Of a DNA stretch of 64,000 nt, positions 60,501 to 64,000 are shown piece by piece (positions within the stretch are counted from its first letter, which is position 1; the number at the start of each line of letters is the position of its first letter). Source of the stretch: Planctomycetota bacterium (lineage in GTDB: Bacteria > Planctomycetota > UBA8742 > UBA2392); NCBI GenBank assembly GCA_019636195.1, contig JAHBYA010000003.1:124001-188000 (forward strand), written 5' to 3'. The notes beneath the pieces are model-generated. The model worked only from the letters and a program-made list of their open reading frames with translations, was not told where the DNA came from and searched no databases. A program made the translations under genes and the position numbers.

Positions 60501-61709
60501 TTAGAAGTTCTCTTCTTTTTCGCCGACGATCAGATTGACCGTCTTTTCCTTGCCAGTCTGGGGGTCGCGCAGCGTCAACTGCATGTGCGTCCCGACGGGC
60601 AGGCCGTAGCTGATGGGCACCTTCACGGTCTGGCCGCCGAACATGCCGCCGCCGCGCCGCTCCACTTCAAGGTAGCCGGCGCCGAGCATTTCGCGCAGGC
60701 GATCCATGTTGGGAATACGGAAGTTGTCCACGCGTACCAGCTCATGCCCGACCGCGATGCCCGCCTTCTCTGCGGGGCCGCCCTTGCGTACCGACTTGAC
60801 GAAGATGCGCGACTCGTTTTCCGGCTTGTGGGCGACAAAACCGAGCTCACCCTGCGCCAGGTCGCCTTCGCCCACGCCCTTCTTCAATTGCGCGATCACG
60901 GCCCGGATCTGGTTGCTGGGCACCGTGCACCCGAGGTAGCGGCCGGTCATGAAGTGGCTGTTCATCATGCCGATGACTTCGCCGTCCAGGTTGATGACGG
61001 GCCCGCCGTGGTCGCCGGCGTGGATGGCAACGTCAACTTCAAGCACGTTGCCCTTGTACGGGTCGCCGTGACGGTCAGCATCGTCGGGTCGCAGCACGTC
61101 GATCGGCTCAAAGCGGTAGAAGCCGCTTACCGTGCCGTAGGAGAAGCTGACGGTGCGGTCGATCAGCATGCTGTCGAGCGTGTTGCCAAGCGCCACCACG
61201 GTCGTGCCCATGGCGGCTGCGTCGCTGTTGCCGAGCTTCAGTGACGGCAGGTCAGGGTGGCCGTCGTTCATTTTCACGAGCAGCAGCAGGTTGCGGCGGT
61301 CGCGCCCGATCACTTTGCCGCCGAACTCGGTGCCGTCGTGGGCCATCATCCAGACGTCGGCGCCCGGCTTCATGAAGGGGTCGTCGCTGCCGCGGCGGCC
61401 GCCCGGGACCAGGGCTGATGCTTCCATGCAGGTCACGACGTAGCTGCCGTCAACGACAAAGCCCGTGGCCGCAATCGCGCCGCCGGCGGCCATGCCGGTT
61501 TGGCCCATGTTGCTGATGTCAGGCTTGGAGGCGGCGATGGCAACGATTGAAGGGGTCAACGCCCTGGCCAACGAGATGCGCTCGTTTTCAAGGGACTTGA
61601 TGGTTGCGTTGCCCGGCGCGGCCTGGGTAGCGGGCGCGGACTGCACCGCGACAACAACCACCAGGGCCAGCAGCGCGGGTACACAAATAAGGCACAATGC
61701 GCGCTTCAT
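60501..61709 (-). CDS. HtrA-like pseudoprotease (all three catalytic residues replaced)
   Basis: A 402-residue exported protein with a signal peptide and a trypsin-like domain, then one PDZ domain (about 300-395). Aligning landmarks gives Glu96 for His (VVTCMEAS), Asn140 for Asp (RDRRNLLLLVKM) and His234 for Ser (HAGDHGGPVINLDGEVIGMM). The whole oxyanion loop GDHGGP is otherwise preserved, so it is a folded pseudoenzyme. AAAGGA precedes the ATG at 61709. First gene of the trio, 39 bases before the next, and separated from the upstream cluster by a terminator. Confidence 0.85.
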   Translation of the reverse strand: MKRALCLICVPALLALVVVVAVQSAPATQAAPGNATIKSLENERISLARALTPSIVAIAASKPDISNMGQTGMAAGGAIAATGFVVDGSYVVTCMEASALVPGGRRGSDDPFMKPGADVWMMAHDGTEFGGKVIGRDRRNLLLLVKMNDGHPDLPSLKLGNSDAAAMGTTVVALGNTLDSMLIDRTVSFSYGTVSGFYRFEPIDVLRPDDADRHGDPYKGNVLEVDVAIHAGDHGGPVINLDGEVIGMMNSHFMTGRYLGCTVPSNQIRAVIAQLKKGVGEGDLAQGELGFVAHKPENESRIFVKSVRKGGPAEKAGIAVGHELVRVDNFRIPNMDRLREMLGAGYLEVERRGGGMFGGQTVKVPISYGLPVGTHMQLTLRDPQTGKEKTVNLIVGEKEENF

Positions 61710-61815
61710 CAGAAAAATCCTTTCGCAAGTAACGGCGGGGCAGCGCCCCGCTTCCATGCACCTTCTACGGTGTAAGCATGGTCAGCGGGAGCCCAAAATT
61801 CTCACGGGAATATGC

Positions 61816-61841
61816 AAAACCCCCGGCGCGGGGCCGGGGGT
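61816..61841 (-). terminator. Terminator after the coiled-coil/NTPase-less trio
   Basis: ACCCCCGG (61819-61826) and CCGGGGGT (61834-61841) form a stem; on the minus strand the hairpin is followed by TTTTGCAT. It lies just beyond the 61861 stop codon and separates this cluster from the HtrA trio. Confidence 0.7.
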
Positions 61842-61860
61842 CTGGAAGGATCAGGCCTGT

Positions 61861-62499
61861 TCACTGTGCAACGCTGCGGCGCTCAACGTAGCGACGGACG
61901 ATCTGGTCGCGCCAGTCGCGCTTGACGCCGATATTGTTGCCGCTTCCGCAGAACTTCTCAAGTTCTGAGGATTTGAGGCTTACCGAGCGCTTTTTGTTTT
62001 CGGTGTTCTGGCCCAGCAGGATATAGGCGCGGCTGGTGGTGGCCTGCACGTCAAACACTACAAACTCAAGGCGCACGTCAGGGTTTTCGGACTTGAGTGT
62101 AAACACGTCGCCCATGTTGACGTTGTTGTCGCGGCCGACGTTCAACACCGCCACATCGACGTCGCCGTCGCTGGAGCGGCCGAGGTAGTTGGTCTGCTCA
62201 AAGCCTGTGATCTGCGCCTCGCCGCCGCCTGCCCGGACCACGGCCTCGCTGCCGCCTTCCCAGCTGAGCTTGTTCTTTTTGGGAAAGCCGAAGAAGCCGA
62301 TGTCGTGCTTGGCCTGCGTGTAGCCGATGGCGACCACCAGCGTCACCAGCGCCAGCAGCGTGGTCGGCAGCGCCAACGCAAACGCGCCGAACTTGTCAAA
62401 CTTGCCCACGGCCTCAGATTGCGGCGCAGGCGCATTGCCGGAAGCAGCCATCCCCGGCGTGCCCGCAGCCCTGCGTGGAGGTAGAGGTTTCTTTGCCAT
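61861..62499 (-). CDS. Membrane-anchored protein with small C-terminal domain (trio member 1)
   Basis: A 212-residue protein with a basic, Pro/Ala-rich N-terminus, one transmembrane helix (ALALPTTLLALVTLVVAIGYT, about 41-61) and an external domain. It shares with the next two genes a segment of the pattern N-V-G-x-x-x-x-V-x-x-G-x-x-F-T-L (LNVGRDNNVNMGDVFTLKSE), followed by a strand and an acid/Cys-containing end. A terminator follows the gene. I cannot name the family; the shared segment suggests a common origin with the next two. Confidence 0.7.
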   Translation of the reverse strand: MAKKPLPPRRAAGTPGMAASGNAPAPQSEAVGKFDKFGAFALALPTTLLALVTLVVAIGYTQAKHDIGFFGFPKKNKLSWEGGSEAVVRAGGGEAQITGFEQTNYLGRSSDGDVDVAVLNVGRDNNVNMGDVFTLKSENPDVRLEFVVFDVQATTSRAYILLGQNTENKKRSVSLKSSELEKFCGSGNNIGVKRDWRDQIVRRYVERRSVAQ

Positions 62500-62534
62500 G
62501 TCAGGTTCCTGCCCTGTTGGTTTCCAGTACGGTC

Positions 62535-63593
62535 CTAGCGGCGCAGCAGCGCGCCGCCGAACACTTCGGCGGTCTTTACGCTGTCGCCTTCCACCACAAA
62601 CACGCGGCCGCGGTACTCTTCAAACAGACGGCCCGTGGCGCGGTTGTGGCTCACGTGCTCAACCACCATACGCGCAACAAACTTGTCATTGCGGTAGATC
62701 GTGAACACCTGGTTTACCTGCACCTTTTCGTGGCGGCCAAGGCTGATGCTGACCACGCCCGTGTTCGGGTCTTCACCCACGGCGACCACTTTGCCGCGCA
62801 GCCAGGTGGGGCCGGCTGTGTCGGCCATCAGGCGCAGGTTGGGGTCAGCCTGTTCGTACCATGCAAGGATTTTGATGGTGCGGTCATAGGCCTTGGTGAA
62901 CTCGTAGTAGCTGTCTTCCAGGCTCATCGCCTGTTCATTGATGCGGCGGATGTCGTTTTCGATCTGCGCCAGCTCGGCGATCAGCGAGTCCTTTTCAATG
63001 GACACGCGCTGGATCTCGTAGTCCAGGTTGAACACCTTCTGCTGGAAGCTGGCAATGATGTAGCGGTAGCTCTGCATTTCCGCGGCGAACTTGCGGGCTT
63101 CTTCACGCACCTCGGCCAGCTTGGCGTCATGGATGCGCCGGTTGCGCTGGGCGGTAGCGATGTCGTTGCGCAGGTTCGTGATGTCCTGGATCGCGGTCTG
63201 CTTGGCCAGTTCAAAGTTGTCGTTCTGCTGCTGGCCCGAGCGCTCTTCTTCTTTAAGCAGCGAGTTGGCCGGTGGCACCTTTGCGCCGGGCAGCGCGTCG
63301 GTGCTGCCGCCGCTCTGGCCTTCGTCGGGCAGGCCCCAGGGCGCAGCCCCGATGCTTTCAGCGGCGAGGCTGGCGTTGCTTGAGTCAAGGCCGCTCTGGT
63401 GCCCGCGCTCCGCCACGCTGCCGCCCATGATATCGACGTAGCGATACGCGATTGCGCGGCGCACGTTGGCCTCACCGACGAACTTCTCGCGCCAGGTCGG
63501 TTCGCTGCTGCCGTTCATGAACATGAAGGTGACGAACAGCCCGACCAGCCAGGCCATCGTCAGCATCAGCATAGTTCTGGAAAAGACGCCCAT
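62535..63593 (-). CDS. Membrane-anchored coiled-coil protein (trio member 2)
   Basis: A 352-residue protein with an N-terminal transmembrane helix (MLMLTMAWLVGLFVTFMFM), a Ser/Gly/Pro-rich region (about 60-115), a long coiled coil (about 115-245) and a C-terminal beta domain (ISLGRHEKVQVNQVFTIYRNDKFVARMVVEHV) like that of its neighbours. It could span the periplasm and present the C-terminal domain to a partner. It starts 27 bases before trio member 3's stop on the same strand. Function unknown. Confidence 0.75.
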   Translation of the reverse strand: MGVFSRTMLMLTMAWLVGLFVTFMFMNGSSEPTWREKFVGEANVRRAIAYRYVDIMGGSVAERGHQSGLDSSNASLAAESIGAAPWGLPDEGQSGGSTDALPGAKVPPANSLLKEEERSGQQQNDNFELAKQTAIQDITNLRNDIATAQRNRRIHDAKLAEVREEARKFAAEMQSYRYIIASFQQKVFNLDYEIQRVSIEKDSLIAELAQIENDIRRINEQAMSLEDSYYEFTKAYDRTIKILAWYEQADPNLRLMADTAGPTWLRGKVVAVGEDPNTGVVSISLGRHEKVQVNQVFTIYRNDKFVARMVVEHVSHNRATGRLFEEYRGRVFVVEGDSVKTAEVFGGALLRR

Positions 63594-63620
63594 CGTTCAC
63601 CCTCAGTAGGTCCGCATTCC

Positions 63621-64000
63621 CTAGCGACGTGTAAGCCGTGCCATGAACAGCCGGGTCACCGCCTCGTCGCCCTTCTGCGGCCTGACGCTGTTGCTTACCA
63701 GGTCTTCAATAAGGCACTCGCAGGTCTCGTTCTGGACTTCCACAACGTTGACCACCGCGATCGTGCTGCCGTTGCGCATGATGGTGTACTTCTGGTACAG
63801 CTCTACACCGTCACGCTTTCCTTTGTTCAGTTGCAGGCTGTTACCCACCGCCCAGTTGACGTTGGCAAAGATCACCGGGCCGTTGTCGCCAAGGTCCTTC
63901 TGGATGTCGGGGCGCAGCCAGCGGTAGCGGGCCTGCGTGTCCATGCGGCGCTCGTGTTCTTCCTGCAGCAGGAAGTGGTGATACTCGACGCGCCGGAACT
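63621..64000 (-). CDS. Partial protein with the same C-terminal domain (trio member 3)
   Basis: The minus-strand frame is open to the right edge (64000) so the N-terminus is missing; an ATG at 63944 is internal. The visible 126 residues contain the trio pattern (VGNSLQLNKGKRDGVELYQKYTIMRNGSTIAVVNVVEV) and a C-terminal stretch with two Cys residues (ETCECLIEDLV). The start lies beyond the window, and the full protein is probably also a membrane-anchored coiled-coil protein. Confidence 0.65.
   Translation of the reverse strand, partial: FRRVEYHHFLLQEEHERRMDTQARYRWLRPDIQKDLGDNGPVIFANVNWAVGNSLQLNKGKRDGVELYQKYTIMRNGSTIAVVNVVEVQNETCECLIEDLVSNSVRPQKGDEAVTRLFMARLTRR

Noticed and set aside
59325..61244. 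639-codon plus-strand open frame across two HtrA-like genes
   Set aside because: It runs antisense through two recognised exported protease-fold genes and crosses their boundary. No start signal is associated with it.
1..64000. CRISPR arrays, tRNA and rRNA genes
   Set aside because: No regularly spaced direct repeats, cloverleaf-like intergenic sequence or rRNA-like stretch was seen; gaps are short and mostly occupied by promoters and hairpins. A tRNA or covariance-model scan would settle it.

Overview
The window is a gene-dense, GC-rich stretch of bacterial chromosome (about two-thirds G+C by eye). It carries some 60 protein genes, no rRNA or tRNA that I can see, no CRISPR array, no prophage and no transposase. 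The gene set fits a free-living heterotroph of the Planctomycetota or a related PVC-type lineage. Pointers are an EF-P whose loop tip is Pro-Gly-Asn-Trp instead of Pro-Gly-Lys, a TIGR03790-type secreted protein, futalosine-route menaquinone synthesis (MqnC), many short secreted or lipoproteins, and surface proteins ending in a Gly-rich/Lys/Cys/transmembrane/Arg tail. The phylum is an inference, not a proof.

Layout. 1-6 kb: a cut-off gene, a lipoprotein, then a propionyl-CoA/methylmalonyl-CoA block (biotin carboxylase, biotin carrier, methylmalonyl-CoA mutase catalytic subunit, an unknown gene, methylmalonyl-CoA epimerase). 6-7.6 kb: acpP-fabF. 7.8-15 kb: two large surface proteins with the same C-terminal sorting tail flank a lipoprotein and dapF-M50 protease-scpA. 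15-21 kb: DoxX, a UPF0316-like membrane protein, a class II fumarase/aspartase, RidA, EF-P, an MFS transporter and a coiled-coil lipoprotein. 21-28 kb: cyclophilin-type isomerase, accB-accC, a tiny membrane protein, a TIGR03960-type radical SAM protein. 28-38 kb: MoaD-FNT channel, gamma carbonic anhydrase, a tandem pair of paralogous secreted proteins, TIGR03790 protein, riboflavin synthase, two DUF3592-like proteins, an FdhD homologue without its catalytic cysteines, an aminotransferase.

38-45 kb: beta-propeller protein, DUF58 protein, TgpA-like transglutaminase, BatA-like membrane protein. 45-51 kb: a STAS/zinc-ribbon fusion, a disordered protein with a GspE-N (MshEN) domain, LepB with a long disordered N-terminus, a Xer recombinase. 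51-58 kb: TetR with an unknown partner gene, IlvE, RdgB with an insertion, a persulfide dioxygenase-rhodanese, MqnC, a class III nucleotide cyclase. 58-64 kb (all minus): three HtrA-like genes, only one with an intact catalytic triad, then three genes that appear to share a small C-terminal domain, the last running off the right edge.

Transcription signals are readable. Promoters look like TTGnnn-N16/17-TAnnnT, and several genes without a Shine-Dalgarno have a -10-like hexamer only 6-9 nt before the start codon, suggesting leaderless mRNAs. Hairpin terminators are common, often with GCAA or TTCG tetraloops. Convergent genes repeatedly abut with no gap or overlap. No single textbook 'new system' is obvious. 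The best candidates are the triad-dead HtrA cluster with its neighbouring trio, the shared C-terminal sorting tail, and the palindromic repeat present at two sites.
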